Positions 24,621-32,476 are shown, counted from the stretch's first letter. The stretch is 32,839 nucleotides of DNA from Clostridia bacterium (GCA_017541105.1 JAFXZS010000020.1:1-32839), one strand, 5' to 3'. Notes: generated by a model from the letters alone, not told the origin. A program made the numbers and translations.

Positions 24621-24649
24621 GGGGGCGGGGCCATCGGGCCCCGGCCCCC
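24621..24649 (-). terminator. GC-rich hairpin after the second binding-protein gene
   Basis: GGGGGCGGGGCC pairs with GGCCCCGGCCCCC (one bulge) around ATCG, 24 bases after the binding-protein stop on the minus strand, followed by TTCTTT. It probably protects the transcript or lowers read-through into GH112; a similar hairpin stands at the same place in system 1. Confidence 0.6.
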
Positions 24650-24672
24650 CGGTAAACCTGATAAACAGGAGA

Positions 24673-26310
24673 TTATTTGCTGAGATCCACTTCTTCAGCC
24701 GTCTGGTTCAGCAGCTTGGTGGAATTTCCGGCCTGATAGGCAGCCAGGCGTTCGTCCGCGATGGCCTGGTAACCGGCTTCCGCGTATTCCTGGGCGAACT
24801 GCTCGTACAGGGCGTCGAACTCCTCGGGAGCGCACATGGTCAGCTTGTCGCGGTATTCCTTGTATTTTTCAACCAGCGTGGTCTGGTATTCGCCTTCCGC
24901 TTCCATGGCAACGCCGAACTTCGCGTTGTCGATCGCCCATCCGGCGTCACGGACCTTGCACTTGTCGTTGTACCACTGGATGATGTCCGCGGTGAAGTCC
25001 TGGGGCAGGTCATGGGGCAGGTTGTTCGAAATCATGTCCTCGATGGTACCGGCCTGGCGGGCTTCAATGGTCACGCACCAGTAGTCCTTGTTGTTGTTGA
25101 AGCCAAGCTTGTACTCTCCGTTGTAATCGCTGACGGATACGGGCAGTTTGTTCTCGTCATAGTTGAAGGTTTCTCCCTCAACGCCCCACTGGAAGGTGAA
25201 GAGGTTCTCCGGCTGGGTCAGCCATTCCATGTACATCCAGGCAGCCTTCATCTGGTCTTCCGTCGCCTTGGCGGAGAAGCCCACGATCATGCCGAAGGGG
25301 TTGTCCGTACGGTAGCCGGGGGTCGTGCCGGCGGCCGTGTCAATGGTTCCGCTCACGGGAGCGACAGCCAGTTTCGCGTCGGGGTTCGCTTCATAGAAGG
25401 CGGTCAGCCAGTCCATGGAGGCGGAGATGTATCCGGCATAGGAGTAGGCCTTGCCGTTGATGAAGTTGGCTTTCTCATCCTCGGCGTTGGTCAGGTAGTA
25501 TTCCGGGTTGATCAGTCCGGCGTTGAACTTGTAGTTCTCGTTCTTCAGGAACAGTTTGTTGGGTTCCCAGCCCAGGGAAGGAATGTTGTAGTCGCCGTAC
25601 ATGACCCATTCTTCCTCGTTCAGGGGCCAGGTGCGCCACTGATAGTTCTGGTCGGAACCGACGCCGGTCACCATGGATCCGCCGCAGGGATAGTCGCAGA
25701 TGCCTGCTTCCTTGATCTTCAGCATCGCCTCGTTGTATTCCGTCGTGGTAACGGGCACATGATCGTATCCGACCTGCTCCAGCCAGTCCATACGGACGAA
25801 GGTCTGGAAGGTGTAGGTGGTATCAAAGAAGGGGCGCAGGGCGGCGGCAAAATAGGTTTCGCCGTTGATCTGGGTGTAGTTCAGCTGGTTGTTTTCCACC
25901 ATCCGGTTGTAGTAGGTCGGTGCAACCTTGGCGAAATCGTCCATGTTGAAGGTGGCCAGGTAGCCGTCCGCGGCCCACTGGGAAACCTTCGGATAGTCAT
26001 ATTCCATCAGGATGGTGGGCAGGTCTTCCGCCGCGGCCAGCATGGAATACTTGTTCATAACGTCCGTCCGGGGAATCGCGACGTACTTCACCGTGATGTT
26101 GTACTTGTCGCCGAAGTTCTCCTGGATCCAGCGGGTCCAGTAGTTGTCCTCGACAGGCGGCACGCCTTCCTGTCCGCGGTCGTAAACCGCGACCTGGATG
26201 GTCACGTTCTCCGCAAAGGGAGCCCAGTCGGCGGGGACGTCCGCGGAAGCGGCCGGCATCAGCGCCAGCAGCATCATGGCGGCAAGGATAAGCGCAAGGA
26301 TCTTTTTCAT
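24673..26310 (-). CDS. ABC sugar-importer substrate-binding protein (system 2)
   Basis: A 545-residue solute-binding protein of the LplA type. The signal peptide (MKKILALILAAMMLLALM then PAASADVP) again ends in an A-S-A type I site and has no lipobox Cys. Family-like segments follow: DLPTILMEYDYPKVSQWAADGYLA, INGETYFAAALRPFFDT, VRMDWLEQVGYDHVPVTTTEY, and KATEDQMKAAWMYMEWLTQPE. The C-terminal 120 residues are helical and include the usual late segment. AAAGGAGGAAG precedes the ATG. It differs in sequence from the system 1 protein, so the two importers have different ligands. The operon's GH112 and GH2 enzymes suggest galactosyl- or uronosyl-rhamnose oligosaccharides. Expression is probably driven from the AraC-flanked promoter at 28306. 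Confidence 0.9.
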   Translation of the reverse strand: MKKILALILAAMMLLALMPAASADVPADWAPFAENVTIQVAVYDRGQEGVPPVEDNYWTRWIQENFGDKYNITVKYVAIPRTDVMNKYSMLAAAEDLPTILMEYDYPKVSQWAADGYLATFNMDDFAKVAPTYYNRMVENNQLNYTQINGETYFAAALRPFFDTTYTFQTFVRMDWLEQVGYDHVPVTTTEYNEAMLKIKEAGICDYPCGGSMVTGVGSDQNYQWRTWPLNEEEWVMYGDYNIPSLGWEPNKLFLKNENYKFNAGLINPEYYLTNAEDEKANFINGKAYSYAGYISASMDWLTAFYEANPDAKLAVAPVSGTIDTAAGTTPGYRTDNPFGMIVGFSAKATEDQMKAAWMYMEWLTQPENLFTFQWGVEGETFNYDENKLPVSVSDYNGEYKLGFNNNKDYWCVTIEARQAGTIEDMISNNLPHDLPQDFTADIIQWYNDKCKVRDAGWAIDNAKFGVAMEAEGEYQTTLVEKYKEYRDKLTMCAPEEFDALYEQFAQEYAEAGYQAIADERLAAYQAGNSTKLLNQTAEEVDLSK

Positions 26311-26372
26311 GGGGTTTCTTCCTCCTTTTTATATATGATTCAGCCTGTCCTCAGGCGTAAATCCTCTCCGGC

Positions 26373-27299
26373 TCAGCCCTTCACGGCCCCGATCATGACG
26401 CCCTTCACGAAGTATTTCTGCAGGAACGGATAGATGCAGATAATCGGCAGGGTTGCAAACATAATACAGGCCGCCTGAAGGACCTCGGGGGTGCTCTTGA
26501 CTTCAACCGCTTCCGAAAGCGTGGCCGTCTGGGCTTCGGCTGCGGAGGAAACCAGCTGGTAGAGCTTGTACTGGATCATCTTGAGCTTCTCGGCGGTGAT
26601 GAAATACTTGTTGTCCGCGTAGGCGTTCCACCGTCCCACCGCGTAGAACAGGGAAAGCGTCGCGATGATCGGCAGGGACAGCGGCAGCACAATCCGGAAC
26701 AGAATCTGGAAATTGTTTGCCCCGTCCAGGAAGGCCGCCTCCTCCAGCGTGTCCGGAATCGTGGACTGGAAATAGTTCTTCATGATCAGCATGTTATAGG
26801 AGGAGTAAATCAGCGGCAGGATAAGCACCCACATGTTGTTCAGCAGTCCCAGGTCCTTGTACAGCAGGTATGTGGGGATCAGGCCGGCGCTGAAATACAT
26901 GGGGATCATCAGCACCACGGTGAAGAACGCCCGGCCCTTCAGCCTTTTCTTGGAAAGCGGGTATGCCGCGCATGTGCATACAATCATGCCCAGCAGGGTA
27001 AAGATCGCCACCACCATCACGCTGTAAAGGAAGGACCGCACCAGGGTTCCGTCCTGGAAGATGGAGGTGTATGCGTCAAAGTTCAGTCCGACGGGCCAGA
27101 GCACAACGGCCCGCTGCATCACGGCCGTGTTGCTGGAAACGGACTTGGCCGCCAGGTGGATGAATGGCAGCACGCAGGTCAGGCAGAGGATCACCAGGAT
27201 CAGGATGATCAGGAAATCCCCGATGGCAAAGCGGTGGATCGCATGGGAACCGTCGTTCACGGTGCTGTTGTCCATGCTGCGCTCTTTCTTTCTCGCCAT
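26373..27299 (-). CDS. Carbohydrate ABC permease, YtcP type (system 2)
   Basis: A 308-residue six-helix permease. The EAA loop is LEEAAFLDGANNFQILFRIV and the end is YPFLQKYFVKGVMIGAVKG, the family hallmark also seen in the system 1 partner. The loop between these has an Ala/Glu-rich stretch (SSAAEAQTATLSEAVEVKS). The N-terminus is charged and cytoplasmic (MARKKERSMDNSTVNDGSH). AAAGGGGGCG precedes the ATG. It lies directly between the LplB-type gene and the binding-protein gene, and no ATPase gene follows. Confidence 0.92.
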   Translation of the reverse strand: MARKKERSMDNSTVNDGSHAIHRFAIGDFLIILILVILCLTCVLPFIHLAAKSVSSNTAVMQRAVVLWPVGLNFDAYTSIFQDGTLVRSFLYSVMVVAIFTLLGMIVCTCAAYPLSKKRLKGRAFFTVVLMIPMYFSAGLIPTYLLYKDLGLLNNMWVLILPLIYSSYNMLIMKNYFQSTIPDTLEEAAFLDGANNFQILFRIVLPLSLPIIATLSLFYAVGRWNAYADNKYFITAEKLKMIQYKLYQLVSSAAEAQTATLSEAVEVKSTPEVLQAACIMFATLPIICIYPFLQKYFVKGVMIGAVKG

Positions 27300-27314
27300 T
27301 CTGTCCGCCCCCTT

Positions 27315-28265
27315 TCACAGCAGGCCGTCTTCGCCAAGCGCCTTGGCGATGCGGTCGCTGAACAGTACCAGCAGGAGACCCGTCAGGGACTGGAATAGTC
27401 CGACGGCCGTTGCCATGCTGAACTTGCCGTTGGACAGTCCTTTTTCATAGATGTAGACTGCCAGCTGATACTGGTAGGCCCGCACCTGGGTGTTGGCAAA
27501 CACGTCCAGCCGTTCAAAATTGCTGCCCATGATCCGGCCCAGGTTCATGATCAGCAGGACCACGATCGTGGAACGGATGCCCGGCAGCGTGATGTGCCAG
27601 ATCCGCTGCATCCGGCTCGCGCCGTCGATCATGGCCGCTTCGTACAGTTCGCCGGATATGCCGGTAATTGCCGCCAGGTAAATGATGGTTCCCCAGCCCA
27701 TTCCCTGCCAGACGCCGATCAGCAGGTAGGAAACGGCCCAGTGGGTTTTTTCGGTCAGGAAGGGGATCCCCTGCTCAATCAGTCCCATCTTCATCAGCAG
27801 CACGTTGACAATGCCGGAAGAAGGCTTGAAGAGCTGGTAGGCCACCGAGCCGATAATGACCCAGGACAGGAAATGGGGAAGATACAGGATCGTCTGCGTC
27901 GTTTTCTTGAAGCGCGGAAAACGCAGCTCGTTCAGCATCAGCGCCAGGATAATGGGCATCGGAAAGGAAACCAGCAGATCCAGCAGGTTGAACACCAGGG
28001 AATTGGTCAGCGCCCGGCTGAAATCCCTGTCGGCAAAGACCTTCTGGAAGGTCTGCCAGCCGACCCATTTGCTGCCGTCGTATCCCTTGGCGGGCTTGTA
28101 GTCCATAAAGACCATGCGAAGGCCCGGATAGGCGGCGTAGTTGTACAGAATCACAAGGGTAATGGGAACCAGCAGCAGCAGGTAAAGGTGCCAGTCGCGT
28201 TCAAAGGCCTTGCGCCAGCTGGTCCGCTCGCGCAGGGATGGCTGGACGGCTGCTCTTGCCCTCAT
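27315..28265 (-). CDS. Carbohydrate ABC permease, LplB type (system 2)
   Basis: A 316-residue six-helix permease. The start MRARAAVQPSLRERTSW (28265) has GAAGGGAGA upstream; the frame opens further upstream to 28334 but that would place the start inside the promoter. The EAA loop is EAAMIDGASRMQRIWHITLP; NYAAYPGLRMVFMDYKPAKG is the early family segment, and SDRIAKALGEDGLL closes the protein as in its system 1 relative. It is the first gene of the second operon, directly behind a good promoter, and forms the pore with the YtcP-type partner. Divergently transcribed from an AraC-type regulator gene. Confidence 0.92.
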   Translation of the reverse strand: MRARAAVQPSLRERTSWRKAFERDWHLYLLLLVPITLVILYNYAAYPGLRMVFMDYKPAKGYDGSKWVGWQTFQKVFADRDFSRALTNSLVFNLLDLLVSFPMPIILALMLNELRFPRFKKTTQTILYLPHFLSWVIIGSVAYQLFKPSSGIVNVLLMKMGLIEQGIPFLTEKTHWAVSYLLIGVWQGMGWGTIIYLAAITGISGELYEAAMIDGASRMQRIWHITLPGIRSTIVVLLIMNLGRIMGSNFERLDVFANTQVRAYQYQLAVYIYEKGLSNGKFSMATAVGLFQSLTGLLLVLFSDRIAKALGEDGLL

Positions 28266-28305
28266 GTCGATTCTCCCTTCGAAGTTGTAGTGTTTTGACA
28301 ATACT

Positions 28306-28334
28306 ATTATAGGGTCCGGCCCTCTCCCATTCAA
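28306..28334 (-). promoter_or_regulatory. Promoter of the second ABC/GH112 operon
   Basis: On the minus strand TTGAAT (28329-28334), a 17-base spacer and TATAAT (28306-28311), about 40 bases before the LplB-type start codon. It lies next to the repeats at 28369-28418 that may bind the divergent AraC protein. Confidence 0.75.
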
Positions 28335-28368
28335 TTTCAGTTTTGCTCATATACTGACTGATTTCAAC

Positions 28369-28418
28369 CATAAACGATTTCACCGAAGCCCATAATAGTT
28401 ACAATTTTGTCATAAACG
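28369..28418. promoter_or_regulatory. Direct repeat CATAAACG, possible AraC-type operator
   Basis: CATAAACG occurs at 28369-28376 and 28411-28418, with start points 42 bases apart, close to four helical turns, between the two divergent promoters. AraC activators often bind such direct half-sites upstream of the -35. Assignment is inference. Confidence 0.4.
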
Positions 28419-28460
28419 GGCGTTTTCCGGTCTTTTTGCCAATGAAAAGGGATGACGCGC

Positions 28461-28489
28461 TTGTCAAAATCAACCCTCCCGGATATACT
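28461..28489 (+). promoter_or_regulatory. Promoter of the AraC regulator gene
   Basis: TTGTCA (28461-28466), a 17-base spacer and TATACT (28484-28489), with AAAAAAGGAGG and the start codon at 28520 following. Confidence 0.75.
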
Positions 28490-28519
28490 CATTCCGGATA
28501 TAAAAAAGGAGGCGTCCCG

Positions 28520-29500
28520 ATGGCCAGGCCGCGTCACAGCATCATTGAATACCGAAGCTATGATTTTCCCGGAAACCTTCCCGTCCAGATTCACAACCGG
28601 ATAAACTGGGAGATCAGCTCTGTGAAAAGCAGCCGCCTGCACATCCATAACTGCTTTGAGATCGGCCTGTGCCTGTCCGGCAGCGGCGGCATGAATTTCA
28701 GCGAACAGGAAGTATCGTTCCGGGGCGGTGACATTCTCTTCGTCGCCCGGAACGTGCCCCATACCACCTGGTCGGATCCGGCTTCCGGAAGCGTCTGGAA
28801 ATATCTCCACCTGGATCCGGAGCGGCTGCTCCGCGATACCGCGGCGGCTCCCCGGGATTTCATCCGGATGTTCTCAGACTGCCGTCTGATTCTTCCCGCG
28901 GCGGATTATCCCTGGGCAAAAACCCTGACGGAGCTGATCCTGACGGAGGCGGACCGGAAAGATCCGGGTTTTGAGGAGATCATCCGCGGCGCCTGCGAAG
29001 CGCTTTTCTTCAGTCTCTTCCGGGTGTATTCCGAAGCGGAGAAGCAGTCCGGAAACGCCCGCGTCCTGTCCTCAGAGCTGTCACCTGCCCTGGAATATGT
29101 GAATCATCACTATATGGAAACTTTTCCCCAGGAAATGCTGGCAGGTCTCTGCCATATCAGCCCGACCCATTTCCGCCGCCTGTTTCAGCAGCAGCTGGGA
29201 ACCAACCCCCTGGCCTATCTTCATCAGGTCCGAATCATGAAAAGCTGCGATCTGCTGCGCAGTACAAATCTTCCCGTTTCCGGGATCGCCGAAGCGGTGG
29301 GGTATCAGTCCCTGAGCTGTTTCAACCGGCACTTCGCCGAATATAATCAGTGTACTCCTTCGGAATGGCGGAATCTCAGCCACGGGGAGCGTCGGACCAC
29401 CACCGTCGGTCTGGCCGGATGGGAGCGCCCCGAAACGGCGAACGAAATTGAAATGCGCAACCGGAAGGACAGGCCGGGAAAGCGCGGAACGGATCTGTAA
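28520..29500 (+). CDS. AraC-family regulator with cupin sensor domain
   Basis: A 326-residue regulator. The N-terminal half is a cupin sugar-sensing domain (SSRLHIHNCFEIGLCLSGSG; FRGGDILFVARNVPHTTW; YLHLDPERLL). The C-terminal half (about 198-300) is the AraC DNA-binding domain with two helix-turn-helix units, FPQEMLAGLCHISPTHFRRL and VSGIAEAVGYQSLSCFNRHF, then TPSEWR. The ATG at 28520 is chosen for the strong AAGGAGG just before it; the frame is open further upstream. The last 30 residues are charged and probably disordered. It is divergent from the second ABC/GH112 operon and is most likely its activator in response to an imported sugar. Confidence 0.92.
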   Translation: MARPRHSIIEYRSYDFPGNLPVQIHNRINWEISSVKSSRLHIHNCFEIGLCLSGSGGMNFSEQEVSFRGGDILFVARNVPHTTWSDPASGSVWKYLHLDPERLLRDTAAAPRDFIRMFSDCRLILPAADYPWAKTLTELILTEADRKDPGFEEIIRGACEALFFSLFRVYSEAEKQSGNARVLSSELSPALEYVNHHYMETFPQEMLAGLCHISPTHFRRLFQQQLGTNPLAYLHQVRIMKSCDLLRSTNLPVSGIAEAVGYQSLSCFNRHFAEYNQCTPSEWRNLSHGERRTTTVGLAGWERPETANEIEMRNRKDRPGKRGTDL

Positions 29501-29781
29501 ATTTCTGTTAATTCCTCGCTTTTGAAACGAAACGGCAGGACATATCCGAGCGCACCCGGTAGCAGGGCCTCTGTCCAACTGCCAGTTACAATAAACAAGG
29601 GAACAAACCCAGTCGCAGCCGATAAAAGTCTCACTCCGTAATCCATACCCGGTTCAAAGGAAGCCACAGTAACCAGCAAAAGGCACAACCTCGGCCAGAT
29701 CACCCGCTTGCGGGAAATAGTCATCAAGATCAGAAGGAGAAAAAGACCTGTACCAATGAGTTTATCCATTGAGACCCTCAT
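29347..29781 (-). CDS. Small hydrophobic protein of unknown function, tail antisense to the AraC gene
   Basis: A minus-strand frame with a good AAAGGAG about 8 bases before the ATG at 29781 (an ATG at 29787 is also in frame). The first 85 or so residues look real: MDKLIGTGLFLLLILMTI, then LCLLLVTVASF, then ATGFVPLFIVTGS and EALLPGALGYVLPF, three to four hydrophobic stretches. The remaining codons lie on the opposite strand of the AraC coding end (up to 29500) and look like noise. A truncated membrane protein gene is the simplest reading. The family is not recognised; a chance frame remains possible. Confidence 0.4.
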   Translation of the reverse strand: MRVSMDKLIGTGLFLLLILMTISRKRVIWPRLCLLLVTVASFEPGMDYGVRLLSAATGFVPLFIVTGSWTEALLPGALGYVLPFRFKSEELTEIYRSVPRFPGLSFRLRISISFAVSGRSHPARPTVVVRRSPWLRFRHSEGVH

Positions 29782-29875
29782 GTTCATCTCTCCTTTGAAT
29801 AGAGCAGAAAAGAGGAGCAGGCCCTATACTGAGCCTGCCATAAATCTTCCGGGATCAAGTGTCGCAACTATCACA

Positions 29876-31387
29876 CTATATTTTTTCAGGTTTTGGTTCT
29901 GCAGCGTTCTTTATTTCTGACAGTTTTGCCGCGACAGAAGGCGCATTTTTCGTCAGCTTTTTGATGCTCAGATCATCCGCTTTCCCATTAGCCAGACGGA
30001 GTTGAGTGTCCGAAGCAAGCAAATTCTCTTTCGTCCTCTGAAGGGTAGCAATGGTCCTGTCGATTCCTTCAACAGCAGATTTCAACTTTTCGCTGGCGAT
30101 GCGGTAGTTTTTGCCGAAAGAGTCCTTAAAGTCCTGCATATTCTTCTCAAAATTCGTCAGATCAAGCTGCTGGCCTTTAATCAACGCCAGTTCTTTTTGG
30201 TAACCAAGAGAATTCAGAGCGGCATTGCGAAGCAAACTGATGATGGTAATGAACTGAGTCGGGCGTACGACGTACATTTTGGGAAATCGGAAAGATACAT
30301 CCACGATGCCGGCATTATAGAGATCACTGTCCGCTTCCAGCGTTGATACAAGGACAGCAAATTCGCATCCTTTCTCTTTACGATCTTTATCCAGTTCCTT
30401 GAAGAAGTCTTCGTTTTTACGCTTGCTAGTCGTTTCATCCAACTCTGTCTTCATCTCGAACATGATCGAAAGGGCTTCGTCGCGAAAAATGAAGTCCCCC
30501 TTGGAACCGCTCCTGGCGTCATTATCCTTCTCGAAATAGGCTCCGGGGAACGCGACTGTCCGGATCGCGTTAAACTGATTCTGGCAGTATACTTCCAGGC
30601 TTTCGCCGATGGCTTTCGTCGATTTCCTTGCATGGAAATCCTTAACCCGTTCAAATTCATCCTCTTTAAGCCTTAATGCGGTTTCATACTGTTCTTTCAG
30701 TGAAGCTTCCTTCACCTTGGCTGCCTGCTCCTGTGTCTGAAGCTGACCCTGGAGCCGGACAATTTCAGCGTCCTTCTTCCGCGCGGCGGTAAGCGCCTCG
30801 TCCTTTGCCGCCCTGACCGCCAGTTCTTTTTCGGTATCCGCCGCCTTCGCCTTTTCCGTCATAGCAGCAATCTGCCGCTCCCACTTGGCAATCTCAGCAT
30901 CAGCGGCTGCCTTGATTCTGGTGGTGTCCTGCAAATGCTTCGCTTCCAGTTCCCGGATTCTGGTTTCCGCCCGTTCGTCCGCGTCTTTCAGGTTCATCCC
31001 TGCTTCTTCCTTGGAATGCTTCAGTTCTTCAGAAAGACGGGCATTCTCGGCATCCCGTTCCGCAACAGCTTTCTGCACAGCAAGGTTTTTGTCCTGTTCA
31101 GCTTTTTCCAGCAAATGCTTCAGTTCAGTTACAGACTTCTCATTATCAGCCTTTTCTTGGATCACTTGCTTTTCAAGCGTTCTGAAGCTAGTTCGTGCCT
31201 TTTCCAGGGCAATCGCCACCGCTGCCTGAATCTCTTCGTCCTTCCTTGCAACAGCTTCCTGGCGGATATGATCCTCCACCTGAACCCTGATCTGTTCGGC
31301 AACGCTCTGATATTCAGAAGCGTTCACTCCAAAGTTCTCTCCGCAATGCGGACAAGTAATATTAACCAAAGCGGGCACAGTCGTCAT
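29876..31387 (-). CDS. DUF2130 coiled-coil protein with nuclease-like motif
   Basis: A 503-residue soluble protein. The N-terminus ITCPHCGENF has a single CxxC pair, a short zinc-finger-like motif. Residues about 25-250 are one long Ala/Glu/Lys/Gln-rich coiled coil. The C-terminal part matches DUF2130: SLEVYCQNQFNAIRTVAFP, GSKGDFIF, IMFEMKTELDET, FFKELDKDRKEKGCEFAVLVST and MYVVRPTQFITIISLLRNAA. Asp298 and Glu311-x-Lys313 form a PD-(D/E)xK arrangement, suggesting a restriction-endonuclease-like fold. No activity is established to my knowledge. A second coiled coil (about 410-470) precedes a disordered end. It starts 14 bases after the stop of the gene at 31402 and probably shares its transcript. 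Confidence 0.85.
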   Translation of the reverse strand: MTTVPALVNITCPHCGENFGVNASEYQSVAEQIRVQVEDHIRQEAVARKDEEIQAAVAIALEKARTSFRTLEKQVIQEKADNEKSVTELKHLLEKAEQDKNLAVQKAVAERDAENARLSEELKHSKEEAGMNLKDADERAETRIRELEAKHLQDTTRIKAAADAEIAKWERQIAAMTEKAKAADTEKELAVRAAKDEALTAARKKDAEIVRLQGQLQTQEQAAKVKEASLKEQYETALRLKEDEFERVKDFHARKSTKAIGESLEVYCQNQFNAIRTVAFPGAYFEKDNDARSGSKGDFIFRDEALSIMFEMKTELDETTSKRKNEDFFKELDKDRKEKGCEFAVLVSTLEADSDLYNAGIVDVSFRFPKMYVVRPTQFITIISLLRNAALNSLGYQKELALIKGQQLDLTNFEKNMQDFKDSFGKNYRIASEKLKSAVEGIDRTIATLQRTKENLLASDTQLRLANGKADDLSIKKLTKNAPSVAAKLSEIKNAAEPKPEKI

Positions 31388-31401
31388 AAAAATCCCCCCC
31401 C

Positions 31402-31893
31402 TTACGCTACATCGTCATAGTCGTTACAGTACATAGTCTTCAGGTTCTCTATCACACAGGTGTACAGCGGCCCCGTCATCAGTGCTGCTGCCAACCTGAG
31501 ATGATACGCATGATGCTTCCGCAGAATCTCTGAAACTAATGCAACCAGGTTTTCGCATTCGTTTCTTACCGCATCCTGATCCGATGCTTCGCCGCGCATA
31601 TCAAGCAGTTCGGCGATCATTTGCATTAGAGATTCCGGTATCTGTTCCATCTGTGCCATCTTGTAGGTATCAGGATCTAGTGCCGCAAAAATCGCCAGAT
31701 TTGCAAGGATCGTAATCAGATGATCTTCATACTGATTCTTGCCGAATGGCGTCTCGTTTACCAGACTTCCGTCATCGAGATCTGCCTTTACAATGCTGCA
31801 CGGACTGAACCATTCAGCAATCAAAACATAAGCCGCAATGCAGCAGGCCCACATCGTCCGGTCTTTCTTATCAACAACAAAACGCTTCGTCAT
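31402..31893 (-). CDS. Unknown 163-residue helical protein paired with DUF2130 gene
   Basis: The start MTKRFVVDKKDRTMWACC at 31893 has AAAGGATG upstream; eight further codons to 31917 lack a better site. The protein looks mostly alpha-helical and soluble: WACCIAAYVLIAEWF, HLITILANLAIFAALDPDTYK, SLMQMIAELLDMRG, NLVALVSEILRKHHAYHLRLAAALM. An acidic stretch (KADLDDGSLVNETPFGKNQYED) lies near residue 45. No domain is recognised. The short gap to the DUF2130 gene makes a two-gene operon likely, so the products may interact or form a complex. Both genes have codon use less GC-biased than the sugar operons. Confidence 0.7.
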   Translation of the reverse strand: MTKRFVVDKKDRTMWACCIAAYVLIAEWFSPCSIVKADLDDGSLVNETPFGKNQYEDHLITILANLAIFAALDPDTYKMAQMEQIPESLMQMIAELLDMRGEASDQDAVRNECENLVALVSEILRKHHAYHLRLAAALMTGPLYTCVIENLKTMYCNDYDDVA

Positions 31894-32015
31894 GATAATC
31901 CATCCTTTCTTAATCACATGTCATTCATTGTCCCATGGGCTTGCTCAGCCCAGTCAACGTGTTTGCAACTACCTGAATGCTTTCCCAGAATTCGGGTTCG
32001 ACAGGTTTCCTGTCT

Positions 32016-32458
32016 TCTGGGAGATTCAATCCAAAGCTTGCCGTATTTTTTTCATCAGCGGTATGATTGAAGCATGGGGACGTGGGTTCGACAAAATCAG
32101 AACAGCTTGTGACTCGCTTTATTCTACCCCTATGCCAGAATATGATATTTCTGATGAAGGAATTATGGTGTTCTGTAAGCCAAACGAAAAATATCTGCTG
32201 CTTCTGAAAAAGGATCGGCTCGGTATTGATGAGTCGATTCTGAGCCGATTCAGATCCGATGAAGCATCATCTATCCTGCAAATCATGGAATTAATCGTTG
32301 CAAACGGTTCCATAAACAATGCGGAAGCACGTGAAACCACAGGCAAATCCAAACCTACAATCACAAGGCTTCTCTCAAAAATGTGTACTGTTGGTCTGAT
32401 TATTTCGGAAGGTTCAGGGCCCGCTGTCCGATACAAAAAATCGGCTCAAATATCATGA
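32016..32458 (+). pseudogene. C-terminal remnant of an AlbA_2/Schlafen-type (RecG-like) regulator, frameshifted
   Basis: The stretch GRFNPKLAVF in one frame continues in the next as FISGMIEAWGRGFDKIRTAC, then PMPEYDISDEGIMVFC. This is the C-terminal part of COG2865/AlbA_2 proteins, which normally read NP..A..FF..G.IEAWGRG. The frame breaks in a run of seven T (32046-32052). A winged-helix domain follows (SSILQIMELIVANGSINNAEARETTGKSKPTITRLLSKM) and ends within the 32439-32476 hairpin. The N-terminal AlbA_2 domain and the ATPase-like middle are absent. A frame from 31838 through here has no ribosome site and overlaps the gene at 31402, so the longer call is rejected. Confidence 0.65.
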
Positions 32459-32476
32459 GCCGATTATGAGCCGATT
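32439..32476 (+). terminator. Hairpin with duplicated right arm
   Basis: AATCGGCTCA (32439-32448) pairs perfectly with TGAGCCGATT (32456-32465), and the right arm is repeated at once (32467-32476). The stop codon of the AlbA_2 remnant is inside the stem. No clear T-run, so terminator function is uncertain. Confidence 0.45.

Noticed and set aside
24442-26433. A 663-codon plus-strand frame opposite the second binding protein
   Set aside because: Composition (runs of Val, Gly, His, Asp) is that of an antisense shadow; the minus-strand gene has signal peptide, ribosome site and family motifs.
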